Of a DNA stretch of 64,000 bases, positions 25,969 to 33,996 are shown piece by piece. The notes below the pieces were generated by a model. It worked only from the letters and a program-made list of their open reading frames with translations. It was not told the DNA's origin and made no database searches. The position numbers were made by a program, and so were the translations under genes. This DNA is from Micrococcus cohnii (lineage in GTDB: Bacteria; Actinomycetota; Actinomycetes; Actinomycetales; Micrococcaceae), in assembly GCF_014205175.1 (NCBI RefSeq), contig NZ_JACHNA010000001.1:1860001-1924000 (forward strand), read 5' to 3'. Positions within the stretch are counted from its first letter, which is position 1. Each line of letters begins with the position of its first letter.

Positions 25969-26595
25969 ATGTCAGATCTGTCGTGGGTTGCCCCTGTAGT
26001 AGCAGCAGTGTCTGCCGCGTTCGCCGGGCTGTCGGCATGGGGCACCGCCCGCCAGGCCAAGTTCGTGCGTGACCAAACTCAGATCCAGCGTGAGCAGGTT
26101 GAGACAGCACGTCGGCAGATCGAGCTGCAGCGCGAGCAGGCAGAAGCGGCCGCCCAGCCCTACGTGTGGGCCGACATCCAGCCGGACCCTCAAGTGGGCC
26201 ACATGCTTCAACTGGTCGTGAGTAACGCAGGTCCGACTGTGGCCACGAACGTGCGTGTCACAAGCACGCCCCCGCTGCCGTCGGCGCCTCCATACACGGA
26301 GCGGATAGACAGCCTGGAGCTAGTGCTGAAGAGGGGGATCAGTTCTCTAGCACCTCATCGTTCACTGCGATGGATCCTTGGTGTGAGCAGCGACCTCTTC
26401 AAGCCGAGTGCTCCTGAGCCGATCACGCTGCGAGTGGAAGCTGAGGGACCCCACGGCCCGCTGGCGCCTCTGGAGATCCGCGTGGACTTCACCGATTGGG
26501 CCAACGCACGAGATGCACCTGAGGGGTCATTGCATCAGGTGCATCGCGCCATCCAGGAGCTGACCAAGAGCGTGACGAAGGCCCAGGACCGCTAA
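25969..26595 (+). CDS. Hypothetical membrane-anchored protein with coiled coil
   Basis: 208 aa from the ATG at 25969. One hydrophobic N-terminal span (VAPVVAAVSAAFAGLSAW) is followed by a Gln/Glu/Arg-rich coiled coil (about 30-62: REQVETARRQIELQREQAEA). A beta-rich cytosolic or external domain follows (PYVWADIQPD, LVVSNAGPTVATNVRV). This architecture is common in phage- and island-encoded proteins of unknown role. It may form a pair with the preceding gene. Confidence 0.6.
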   Translation: MSDLSWVAPVVAAVSAAFAGLSAWGTARQAKFVRDQTQIQREQVETARRQIELQREQAEAAAQPYVWADIQPDPQVGHMLQLVVSNAGPTVATNVRVTSTPPLPSAPPYTERIDSLELVLKRGISSLAPHRSLRWILGVSSDLFKPSAPEPITLRVEAEGPHGPLAPLEIRVDFTDWANARDAPEGSLHQVHRAIQELTKSVTKAQDR

Positions 26596-26633
26596 GCGGT
26601 GCCGGCTCTAGACCGCCAGAGCCGTCGTCTCCG

Positions 26634-27494
26634 TCATGGCACCCGCAGGCTCAGATGGCTGAGCTCCTTCACCGACATCATCGGCACTCCGTTCTTCGCG
26701 ACCTTGAGGTGCCCAAAGACCATGAACTGCGCCTCGACGACGTCGAAGAGGCTCTGCCACCGCAATCCTCGCTGGTGGTTCATCGCCTCCACGACGGCCT
26801 TCGCGATGGCCGCGGACATGTGGAAGGCGAACAACCGGTCAGTGCCTGAGCGAACGTTCAAGAACCAGTGGGGCAGCTCTGCGCTGGTGCGGTTGACGGT
26901 GGTGACTTCACCCCAGACGAAGCAGTGGGTTCCCAACGCTGTCTGTGGAAGGACCGTTGCATGGTGGATGGCGTCCCGCATCCGCGCCTCGCCCCGCTCA
27001 GGGACGTTGATCGGACGGTCCGACTGTGCATAGGACGGGTCCTTCAGAACATGTCCGTGTAGTGCGCGCAGCCCCACTGACCTGTTGCCGCCTCGGTCAC
27101 TTGGTTCTGTGATGTGCCGACGGGCTGGGCTCGCTCCGGGCTCGCGGTCCTCGGCATCCCGGAGTCGAAGGCCTGCCCCGGATGCACCGATCAGCCCATC
27201 CAACCGTGGCTGCAGCACCTCGCCATGGTTCTCACGGCTGCGAACAGGGCGGGTGCCGTCGGCCGGCACGTTGTCCACCGCTCCACCGCCCTGCGCGCAA
27301 CCTTCTGGGTGGTGGCCGGCGAACTTGGCCGAGGTGTTGCCGGACCGGTGGACGAACCAGGCTCCCCCGTCACAGTCGACGCATCGAAAGCCGTTGCCTT
27401 GTGACCGATGGAGCGCTTTGAAGTCGTCGCTGGCATGCTGGAAATCGACCGCGTTCCAGGTCTGCCCCGTATGGATGCTCCGAGCACGATCCAT
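26634..27494 (-). CDS. Hypothetical protein with possible zinc site, 286 aa
   Basis: Start ATG at 27494 with GGAGGAGAG upstream. The N-terminal part holds GFRCVDCDGGAWFVHRSGNT and HHPEGC, giving CxxC, His and Cys positions that could bind zinc. The C-terminal part is AFHMSAAIAKAVVEAMNHQR, then LFDVVEAQFMVFGHLKVAKN. Not recognised. It is convergent with the preceding forward gene, and the IS427-like element begins 58 bases beyond its start. Confidence 0.5.
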   Translation of the reverse strand: MDRARSIHTGQTWNAVDFQHASDDFKALHRSQGNGFRCVDCDGGAWFVHRSGNTSAKFAGHHPEGCAQGGGAVDNVPADGTRPVRSRENHGEVLQPRLDGLIGASGAGLRLRDAEDREPGASPARRHITEPSDRGGNRSVGLRALHGHVLKDPSYAQSDRPINVPERGEARMRDAIHHATVLPQTALGTHCFVWGEVTTVNRTSAELPHWFLNVRSGTDRLFAFHMSAAIAKAVVEAMNHQRGLRWQSLFDVVEAQFMVFGHLKVAKNGVPMMSVKELSHLSLRVP

Positions 27495-27598
27495 GTCTCT
27501 CTCCTCCGCGATATAGACACGGCCAAGCTAGAGCACCGCCCTGACAGGTTTAGGGCGTGTCTCCCAAATCCGCAGTCTGCGTCGGTAAGGGTGATCGC

Positions 27599-28497
27599 AT
27601 GTCGCGGTTGCAGACGCTCTCGGACGCCGAGTGGGACTTGATCGAGGACTTCATGCCGTCTTCGGACGGGCGGCGGGGTCGTCGGTTCTCGGATCACCGG
27701 TTGGTGGTCGAGGGGATCATCTACCGCTACCGGACCGGCGTTGCGTGGCGGGACCTGCCTGCGGAGTTCGGTCCGTGGCAGACGGTGTGGAAGCGGCACC
27801 GCCGCTTCGCAGGCGACGGGACCTGGGACAAGGTCCTGACGGCCTTGTTGACCAGGGCAGACACCATGGGCGTGATCGATTGGGATGTTGCGGTCGATTC
27901 GACCATCGCGCGTGCCCACCAGCACGCGACGAACACCAGGCGCCTCGCGGGGGGGCTCCATCGAATTACATGATGCAGATGCCCGAGCCGGTCGATCATG
28001 CGATCGGGCGATCGCGTGGCGGTCTGTCGACGAAGGTCCATCAGCTGTGCGACGGCAAGGGACGTCCCATGGTCATCGCCGTCGGGCCGGGGCAAGGCAG
28101 CGACTCGAAGATGTTCCCGCACCTGCTCGCTGCGGTTCGGGTCCCGCGCGACGGGGTGGGGCGGCCTCGCACCACCCCTGACGCGGTGTTGGCAGACAAG
28201 GCGTACTCCTCGCGAGTTCACCGCACCCTGCTGCGCAGTCGAGGGATCACGGCTGTGATCGCTGAACCTCGGGACCAGCAGTCGAACCGGAAACGCCGTG
28301 GTTCGCGTGGCGGACGCCCGCCGCTGACCGATCCAGGCAGGTACGTCAAGCGGCACGTCATCGAGAACAGCTTCGAGCGGTTCAAGCAGTGGCGCGGCCT
28401 GGCGACCAGATACGACAAGCTCGCCTCGACCTACCGCGCCGCTGTCCTGCTGCGGGCGATCCTTCTATGGCTCCCCGCCCTCACCGAGCGGCCGTGA
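27599..28497 (+). CDS. IS427-like transposase expressed through a -1 frameshift
   Basis: The first frame starts at the ATG at 27599 (MSRLQTLSDAEWDLIEDFMP) and carries GVAWRDLPAEFGPW and the Asp of AVDSTIARAHQH. At a run of seven G (27949-27955) translation must slip back one base; otherwise it stops at 27973. The second frame reads DHAIGRSRGGLSTKVHQLCD, VLADKAYSS and NSFERFKQWRGLATRYDK, to 28497, completing Asp-Asp-Glu. The G7 heptamer is a classic slippery site, so this is programmed frameshifting rather than damage. Confidence 0.85.
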
Positions 28498-28602
28498 CCA
28501 CGGGCGTGGTTTCACGCTCATGCCGATGTGCGGACAATCGGTGAGTCGTCGGCACGGAGCGTCCGATTTGCCGCTATGCGCTCGAGCCGATCTGAATCCT
28601 GG

Positions 28603-29100
28603 TCAGGAGTTGATCGGGCGCCTTGCGCGCACGGCGGGCAGGGCACGCCTTAACAGACGGACCCAGAGGGACCAGCGGGCTGCCGCCACGCCGTCGGCCC
28701 GGTCGAGAAGGTCTTCGAGCACTGCGTCGTGGAGCGGGCCCACCAGGAAGATCCACTGCATGTATTGCGGAAGCGGGACCTCCAGTTCGAGTTCATGGAC
28801 GAGCACAGATCCAATTGGACGGGGGTGGACGACGAAACGGTGTTCCCCGTGCCAGTGAGGGGATCCGAGGATCGTGTCGAATTCGAAGACCACGCAGCCG
28901 CGGGCGCGCGCGGTGCAGCGATACCGAACCGGGCCGTGCCCGCCTTTGGCGCCAGCGGCGACTTGCCGGTCGAGGCGCATGGGGAACCACAAATGTCGTG
29001 GCCACAGGGCGTCGGTGTTGCTCCCCAGGCCGTCCAGCAAGGTGTCCACCTCGCCGGTCGTGGCCGCCAGGTGACGCCGATGCGTGTTGCGGATCTTCAT
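28603..29100 (-). CDS. SRPBCC-type lipid-binding-fold protein, passenger in the IS
   Basis: 165 aa with GGAGAC before the ATG at 29100. The sequence (LWPRHLWFPMRLDRQVAAGA, GPVRYRCTARARGCVVFEFD, GEHRFVV, ELELEVPLPQYMQWIFLVGP, then HDAVLEDLLDRADG) follows the alternating beta/helix layout of SRPBCC proteins, which bind hydrophobic ligands or act as cyclases/hydroxylase partners. The real role is unknown. It is encoded opposite to the transposase and inside the IS ends, with no obvious transposition function. Confidence 0.6.
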   Translation of the reverse strand: MKIRNTHRRHLAATTGEVDTLLDGLGSNTDALWPRHLWFPMRLDRQVAAGAKGGHGPVRYRCTARARGCVVFEFDTILGSPHWHGEHRFVVHPRPIGSVLVHELELEVPLPQYMQWIFLVGPLHDAVLEDLLDRADGVAAARWSLWVRLLRRALPAVRARRPINS

Positions 29101-29209
29101 GTCTCCAGGGTCTCAGCGGCGGGCTCGCCCCGTCACCCCGACGTCCGCTTCTGTCGCGAAGCGCGCGTCGTGAGCGAGACGTCGCATGGAATTGGGAGAC
29201 ACGCCCTAG

Positions 29210-29325
29210 GCGGCGGCCGGCATGGCGGCCGCCGCCGTCGGAGATGTCGCCGAGCCCCTTCACATCCACGCGCACCCAGAACCCGGGGTGCGCGTACTCA
29301 CCCCAGCGGACTGACTCGCCCGTGG
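29210..29325 (-). pseudogene. IS481-family transposase relic
   Basis: A reverse-strand frame reads ATGESVRWGEYAHPGFWVRV, then DVKGLGDISDGGGRHAGRR, running into the right end of the IS427-like element. It aligns with the same part of the intact IS481 transposase at 43367-44365 (ATGEPVRRYEHDHPGAMLHV and on to DVKKLGNIPDGGGWRYVGRR), including the first catalytic Asp region. Only about 38 codons remain. The other half is not on the far side of the IS, so sequence was lost. Confidence 0.7.
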
Positions 29326-29353
29326 CGAACCCTCCCGGTGGTGTCGATGTGCA

Positions 29354-30598
29354 TCACGCCCCGTCCGCCACGCCAACGGTCGTCCGCGGCATTCTCAGTT
29401 GACCCAGGGTTGCGAGGAGGACTGCCATGACTAAGGGCACCAGTCCAGCGCTGATGAACAGCGTGTGGGTGTCGATGTGCCGGCTGAGCAGCCCGGTGAG
29501 GGCAATGGACAGCGGCATGAAAGCGATGGAAATGAAGAAGTCGAGGCTGGCGACCCGGCCAAGCATCTCAAGCGGGACATGCTCCTGGAGGACTGTGCCC
29601 CAGATGACCATTCCGATCCCGATCAGCGCGCCGTAGATCGCGAGCCCCACACCGATGGCCCACGGGTTGCTGGTCAGTGCAGGGATGGTCAAAGGCAGGC
29701 AACCGAGCGCCCAGGCGCCGATCATGGCGGGCAGGAAGCGTTCCGGTGTGCACCACGACCCCGCCAGCAGGGACCCCACCAGTCCACCGACGCCGAGAGC
29801 CGCGAGGACGGCCCCGTACAGGGCTGGCCCGTTCTCGTGTGAAGAGCGCATGAGGGCGGGCAGGAGCACTTCAAGCGGTCCGGTCACGACCAGCCCCATG
29901 ACGGCCGCGAACAGGACACTGGTGCGGACCCAGCGTGTGCGGGCGGCGTAGCCGAACCCGTCGAGCAGGTCGCCGATCGGCGAGGCCGCCGACGCGTCAG
30001 CCTCACTCTCGGCGGGCGTAGGGGCAGGCAATTGCAGAGCGGCGAGCAATGCGACAGCGAGTGCCGCTGCGATGAGATACCCGCCAGCGGCGGGCATGCT
30101 GACGCCGATGACTGCTCCGACGGCGGCGGGCGCGAGTGCCTGGCCGACTAGGGGGCGGATGGCACCCTCGAGGCCGTTGACAGCCATCAGGTCATCGCTT
30201 TCCACCAGGACTGGCACGAGGGCGGTGTACGCGGGGAAGAAGAACGCGGTGGAAACGCCGATGAAGAACGCGGAAGCCGCGAGCATCCAGAAGGCGACCA
30301 TGCCGAAGACGGCGACTGTGGAGGTTGCCGTCGCGATGGCCAGGTTCAGAGAGAGCACGCCCACGATGACGGACTTGTTGGGGATCCGGTCAGCAAGGAC
30401 ACCGGCCGGCAGGGACCCGGCGAGAAGGCCGATGCCGCTCCAGACCACGACTCCCGAGAGCGTGGCGGGCGTGGCACCCAAGTCGAGGGTCTGCATGGCC
30501 AAGTAGAGGGCCCAGGCGCCCTGGGCGAAGATGGTCAACACCATCGCGGCGAACAGCCAGCGGTAGGTGGGAATGGTCAAGGGGCGCAGCGGATTCAC
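29354..30598 (-). CDS. MFS transporter, probable drug exporter
   Basis: 414 aa, 12 predicted membrane segments, starting [23 protein letters not shown] loop 2-3 motif is [20 protein letters not shown]. The membrane-segment order and [20 protein letters not shown] resemble the MefE/Tap-like group of actinobacterial macrolide and drug exporters (inference). The start codon overlaps the ABC-F stop (ATGA), so the two are made together. MFS exporter plus ABC-F ribosome protector is a known pairing in macrolide-type resistance. Confidence 0.85.
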   Translation of the reverse strand: MNPLRPLTIPTYRWLFAAMVLTIFAQGAWALYLAMQTLDLGATPATLSGVVVWSGIGLLAGSLPAGVLADRIPNKSVIVGVLSLNLAIATATSTVAVFGMVAFWMLAASAFFIGVSTAFFFPAYTALVPVLVESDDLMAVNGLEGAIRPLVGQALAPAAVGAVIGVSMPAAGGYLIAAALAVALLAALQLPAPTPAESEADASAASPIGDLLDGFGYAARTRWVRTSVLFAAVMGLVVTGPLEVLLPALMRSSHENGPALYGAVLAALGVGGLVGSLLAGSWCTPERFLPAMIGAWALGCLPLTIPALTSNPWAIGVGLAIYGALIGIGMVIWGTVLQEHVPLEMLGRVASLDFFISIAFMPLSIALTGLLSRHIDTHTLFISAGLVPLVMAVLLATLGQLRMPRTTVGVADGA

Positions 30599-32247
30599 GG
30601 CATGTCCTTCGGGTCGAGATCAAGGTGGGGCCAATCGGCCAAGTCGTCGAGCATCTGCCGGTCATGCGTGGCGACGATCACCGCGCAAGGGGTCTGCAGA
30701 AGCTCTGTGGTGATGTCATCGACGAGGCTCGACGACAGATGGTTGGTGGGCTCGTCCAGGAGCAGCAGGTCCGGGTCCTGCGCGAGGCACAGGGCCAGGT
30801 GGAGACGTCGTTGCTGTCCTTGCGACAGGCGCCCCACGGGGGTGCTGGTCGCGGAGGCCTCGAGCAGTCCCAGTGAGCCGAGAGAGGGTGCCTGAGATCG
30901 GCAGCCCAGCTTCGCCAGGTACGTCTCGTAGGCCACGTGGGCAGGGCTGGTCCGGTCCCAGTCGGGGACCTCCTGGGACAACAGGGCGATGCGTGCGCTG
31001 GGGTTCACCTGCACGTACCCGGTGGTGGGGACTAACCGCTGTCCGAGAACCGCCAGCAAGGTGGACTTGCCCGCGCCGTTCGGCCCGGTGACGACCAGCC
31101 GGTCTCCCCCGTTGACTCCGATCGAGACAGATGTGTCCAACCGGCGCTCCACGGTGAGCATGGAGGCGTTAACGATGCTCATTCCGCGTCGTGCCGAGGA
31201 CTTCGGCCACGCCAAACGCAAAGGGGGTTCCGGCACGTCGATCTCGTGCCGCTCCAGGTCTTCGACACGTCGCTTGAAGGCCTGTACCACCCCCGCGGCG
31301 CGGGTGGCGCGCTGGTGCTTGCCGGTGCCCTTGTCAGGTCGCCATCCGCCCTGGGACAGGCGGGAGCGCGCCTCGGCTGCAGCACGTGTCAGCTGCGCGT
31401 GGCGGGCGACCTGGGCGGCATGGTCCTGCTCCCACGAGACTCGTTCCCGTTGCCGGCCTTCGACCCATCCCTGGTACCCGCCCGCATAGGTCCGAGGTCG
31501 GCCGTCACGGGTCGGATCGAGATCCAGGAAGGTGGTCGCCACGTCGCGCAGCAGAGCGCGATCGTGACTGACCAGGGCCAGACCGCCGGCGTGGTCCCGC
31601 AAACGTTCGGTCAGGAAGGACAGCCCTGCGGCGTCCAGGTGGTTGGTGGGCTCGTCCAACAGGAGCAGGTCAGGGGTCGAACCGAGGGCGACGGCCAGCC
31701 GGACCCGGTACCGCTGGCCGACCGACAAGGTCGACAGGACGCGATCGCGGTCGCTGCAGGCGTTCAGGCCTTCCAGAGCGATGTCCACACGTCGTTCGGC
31801 ATCCCACGCGTCCAGCAACGTGGCCCTCTCGAGCGCAGCCGAGTAGGCATCGGCTGCGTCGTCCCCTTCGGCGAGGGCAGCGCTCGTCGCGTCCAGTGCC
31901 TCGAGGGCAGACCTGGAGGGGCCAGTCGCCTCGGCGATGAGGTCGCCCACCGTGCAGTCGCCTTCGGTGGCCATGCCCTGTTTGACCAGGACGAGGGAAC
32001 CCGCCTGGGTCACGACGCCTGAGTCAGGTTGCAGGACTCCGGCCAGCAGATGGAGCAAGGTGGTCTTGCCCCGGCCGTTGTCGCCGACGATCGCCAGACG
32101 CGACCCGACAGAGACCGTGACGTCCACCCCGTTCAGGACATGCCTGTCCCCCAGGGTGATGTGAATGGATTCAGCGCGGATGTGTGCGGCGTGCCCCTGG
32201 GGCGTCCCGTTCCACACACACGACCGCAAGGATCGTGAAGTTGGCAT
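30595..32247 (-). CDS. ABC-F ATPase, probable ribosome-protection antibiotic resistance protein
   Basis: 550 aa from the ATG at 32247. Two ABC cassettes without membrane spans: Walker [10 protein letters not shown] (about 55-63) and GPNGAGKST (about 385), signatures [12 protein letters not shown] and [12 protein letters not shown], and Walker [16 protein letters not shown] and [14 protein letters not shown]. The basic inter-domain linker ([18 protein letters not shown]) would reach the peptidyl-transferase centre. ABC-F proteins of this layout protect ribosomes from macrolides, lincosamides, streptogramins or pleuromutilins; the exact drug cannot be read. It is followed by an MFS gene and preceded by a possible leader peptide. 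Confidence 0.88.
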   Translation of the reverse strand: MPTSRSLRSCVWNGTPQGHAAHIRAESIHITLGDRHVLNGVDVTVSVGSRLAIVGDNGRGKTTLLHLLAGVLQPDSGVVTQAGSLVLVKQGMATEGDCTVGDLIAEATGPSRSALEALDATSAALAEGDDAADAYSAALERATLLDAWDAERRVDIALEGLNACSDRDRVLSTLSVGQRYRVRLAVALGSTPDLLLLDEPTNHLDAAGLSFLTERLRDHAGGLALVSHDRALLRDVATTFLDLDPTRDGRPRTYAGGYQGWVEGRQRERVSWEQDHAAQVARHAQLTRAAAEARSRLSQGGWRPDKGTGKHQRATRAAGVVQAFKRRVEDLERHEIDVPEPPLRLAWPKSSARRGMSIVNASMLTVERRLDTSVSIGVNGGDRLVVTGPNGAGKSTLLAVLGQRLVPTTGYVQVNPSARIALLSQEVPDWDRTSPAHVAYETYLAKLGCRSQAPSLGSLGLLEASATSTPVGRLSQGQQRRLHLALCLAQDPDLLLLDEPTNHLSSSLVDDITTELLQTPCAVIVATHDRQMLDDLADWPHLDLDPKDMP

Positions 32248-32334
32248 TGCGTACTCTCAGCTCGTCATGGAGCCGGGCACCACAAAGTGACCGCCCGGCA
32301 GATGGCCAGGACGGCAGACGAGAGATCAGAAGGG

Positions 32335-32360
32335 GTCCCGCCGCCGTCAGCGGGCGGAAC
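32335..32360 (-). terminator. Possible attenuator hairpin
   Basis: On the reverse strand GTTCCGCC pairs with GGCGGGAC around a loop containing the leader-peptide stop codon, followed by CCCCTTCT. It could terminate or block transcription into the ABC-F gene unless a stalled ribosome opens it. No long T run, so strength is uncertain. Confidence 0.35.
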
Positions 32361-32391
32361 GCAGCTTCATCGAGGCGATGCCTGAGTACAT
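32347..32391 (-). CDS. Candidate 14-aa leader peptide of the ABC-F operon
   Basis: Reverse-strand ATG at 32391 to TGA at 32347 encodes MYSGIASMKLRSAR. It lies 100 bp before the ABC-F start and its last codons form the left arm of a GC-rich hairpin. Short leader peptides with this position control drug-inducible erm and ABC-F genes by ribosome stalling. The ribosome site is weak, so this is a suggestion. The upstream TTGGTT (19 bases) TAGGTA is a plausible promoter. Confidence 0.4.
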   Translation of the reverse strand: MYSGIASMKLRSAR

Positions 32392-32450
32392 GGGGCTGAG
32401 GGTACCTAACCGGGTGAGTCTTGGGCGAACCAATTAACCTCCCCGATCAT

Positions 32451-32464
32451 TCCAGCTAGCTGGA
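32451..32464. promoter_or_regulatory. Perfect 14-bp palindrome between the ABC-F and Tn7-like operons
   Basis: TCCAGCTAGCTGGA is a perfect dyad, 30 bases beyond the last ORF of the transposition operon and just upstream of the candidate ABC-F promoter. It could be a regulator site. No regulator gene is adjacent. Confidence 0.3.
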
Positions 32465-32492
32465 GCACTTCGTCGGGCATGAGCCCCTCCCG

Positions 32493-32963
32493 TCAGCCGA
32501 AGTCCCCAGATGGAGCCCCGTACTGGGCACCAGGGGGTGGGCCGGTCACCTCCGCTCTCCACCCCTCGATCGCTGCTAGATCCAGCGAGAGTTCGCGAGG
32601 GGTCTTGTAGATCCGTTCATGCCGAGAGGCACTGCCGTTCACGCTCGGAGGTTCCACGAGCAGACCGTCCTGGGGGTCTCCCGTGGTCCAGCTGACCGCG
32701 GTGGCCGAGGGGTCCGGTGCGAAGACGCCGGCGTGGGGACGACTCGGTTCAAAGCACCAGAGTTCCGCCCCTGTAATCTCCAGGAACTCCTGCGACAGAA
32801 CCCATCCTGGCCGATGACTCAACAGGGCCGACAGACTCATCTCATCAGGGTGATGCTCCTGGTCGCGGCTCGGCATACCACCGAGCTGTCCCCCGCCCAG
32901 TGTGTGGCGTGCAGGCCTGGCTGCCTTGCGCGCGCGCCTCTTGCGGTTCGATGACTTAGACAT
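32493..32963 (-). CDS. Small basic-N-terminus protein at the end of the Tn7-like operon
   Basis: 156 aa from the ATG at 32963, with AAGGAG six bases upstream. Residues 3-25 are almost all Lys/Arg/Ser/Ala (SKSSNRKRRARKAARPARHT), suggesting nucleic-acid contact. The remainder (SALLSHRPGWVLSQEFLEIT, ELWCFEPSRPHAGVFAPD, KTPRELSLDLAAIEGWRAEV) is not recognised. It begins 22 bases after the second TniQ gene in the same transcript, so it may be an accessory targeting factor or the first cargo gene. Confidence 0.65.
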   Translation of the reverse strand: MSKSSNRKRRARKAARPARHTLGGGQLGGMPSRDQEHHPDEMSLSALLSHRPGWVLSQEFLEITGAELWCFEPSRPHAGVFAPDPSATAVSWTTGDPQDGLLVEPPSVNGSASRHERIYKTPRELSLDLAAIEGWRAEVTGPPPGAQYGAPSGDFG

Positions 32964-32985
32964 CTCTCTCCTTGGTTTCTGCGCC

Positions 32986-33996
32986 TCAGCCGATGAGGTA
33001 GCTGATGGCGTCGGGGGTGGTCGTGTGGTCTTCGGCCCAGGCGCGCGTGCCTTCATTGCTGGGCGGGACGAGGTCTAACCAGGCGTCCAGGGATCCTCTG
33101 CCCGCACCCACTGAGCCGGTGAGGATCTGGTGGGCGATGAGGAAGACCGCTGCGCGTGACTGGGGGCAGTCTGGGGCGCTCACACCCCACCGCGGACCGC
33201 GCTCTTTGGTGCGCGCCTGCGCCTCGGCCCGCACCTGCTGGGCCCATGCGGGGAGTCCGGTAGCGGTGCTGATGGCCACCGTGTGGAACAGGAGCACAGC
33301 GATGGACCGGGCCCTACGCAGGTACTCGGTGCCGGTGACGGGTTCGCCATGACAGAACACGGTGCTCCCGCGGAGAGCCGCGAGCACTACTTGTTGCTGA
33401 ACCAGGACCGGTTGACCGGCCAGCGTCAGGGCCGTTGTTCCCAGATCGTCTTCGCATTGGGGCACCCGTCCAGTTGCGCGTGGGTTGCCGCAAAGAGGGG
33501 TGAACCCGCCGGCCCGTAACCCTTGCAGTCGGGTCGAGCGCAGCTTGACCCTGCACCCCGGGCAACGGGTGATCAGCAGGCAGCCGTGTTTCAGGCAGGC
33601 CGTCACCCATGGCAGGCGCCAGTAGCTCGCCCAGGGCTGACCTTCTCCCACGCAGGCAGGGCATGCCTGGGTGCGGATCAGGGAGAACCATCCCTTCGCG
33701 CTGGCCGCTCGTGCGGCGTAGCGGTGGTGGTTGTGGATCTTGGGCACCACCTCGTATCGGGAGAGGGTCAATTCATGGAGAGCCGATTCAGGGGTGTCCG
33801 TCAGGCGCGCCAGGGTGGCCACGAGCTCGGGTGAGGGGGCGGCGTTAAGGAACCGAAGGGTGGATCCCGAGAGACGTTTGAGGTGGCGGGTGAAGGGGGT
33901 GATGGCCAAGGCATTGGCCGCGGCCACACGCTCAATGTAGGAGTCCATGGCTTCGTTTGGCCCGGGGGTGACACGGACCGGCAGCGGAGTGATCAT
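32986..33996 (-). CDS. tniQ: TniQ-family targeting protein (second copy)
   Basis: 336 aa, start overlapping the previous TniQ stop (ATGA). The N-terminal TniQ part (MITPLPVRVTPGPNEAMDSY, then ALAITPFTRHL) is followed by the zinc-ribbon region CPACVGEGQPWASYWRLPWV, CLKHGCLLI and RCPGC. The C-terminal third is helical and unlike the first TniQ. TniQ/TnsD proteins bring the TnsC-TnsB machinery to a target site or bind a guide complex. Two TniQ genes imply two target modes. Confidence 0.85.
   Translation of the reverse strand: MITPLPVRVTPGPNEAMDSYIERVAAANALAITPFTRHLKRLSGSTLRFLNAAPSPELVATLARLTDTPESALHELTLSRYEVVPKIHNHHRYAARAASAKGWFSLIRTQACPACVGEGQPWASYWRLPWVTACLKHGCLLITRCPGCRVKLRSTRLQGLRAGGFTPLCGNPRATGRVPQCEDDLGTTALTLAGQPVLVQQQVVLAALRGSTVFCHGEPVTGTEYLRRARSIAVLLFHTVAISTATGLPAWAQQVRAEAQARTKERGPRWGVSAPDCPQSRAAVFLIAHQILTGSVGAGRGSLDAWLDLVPPSNEGTRAWAEDHTTTPDAISYLIG

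Larger units (their letters stand above)
27553..29206 (+). mobile_element. IS5-family (IS427-like) element with an apparent passenger gene
   Basis: Left inverted repeat GGGCGTGTCTCCCAAATCC (27553-27571) and right repeat, read inwards, GGGCGTGTCTCCCAATTCC (29188-29206). They match at 18 of 19 positions and both are flanked by TA. The element is 1654 bp, much longer than the 939-bp relative upstream. The extra 700 bp after the transposase hold a reverse-strand SRPBCC gene. No closer copy of the right repeat is seen after the transposase stop at 28497. Confidence 0.75.

Noticed and set aside
28793-29275. Reverse frame of 160 codons covering both the IS427-like right end and upstream DNA
   Set aside because: It spans an IS boundary; its first part is the IS481 relic and the rest is antisense shadow of the SRPBCC region.
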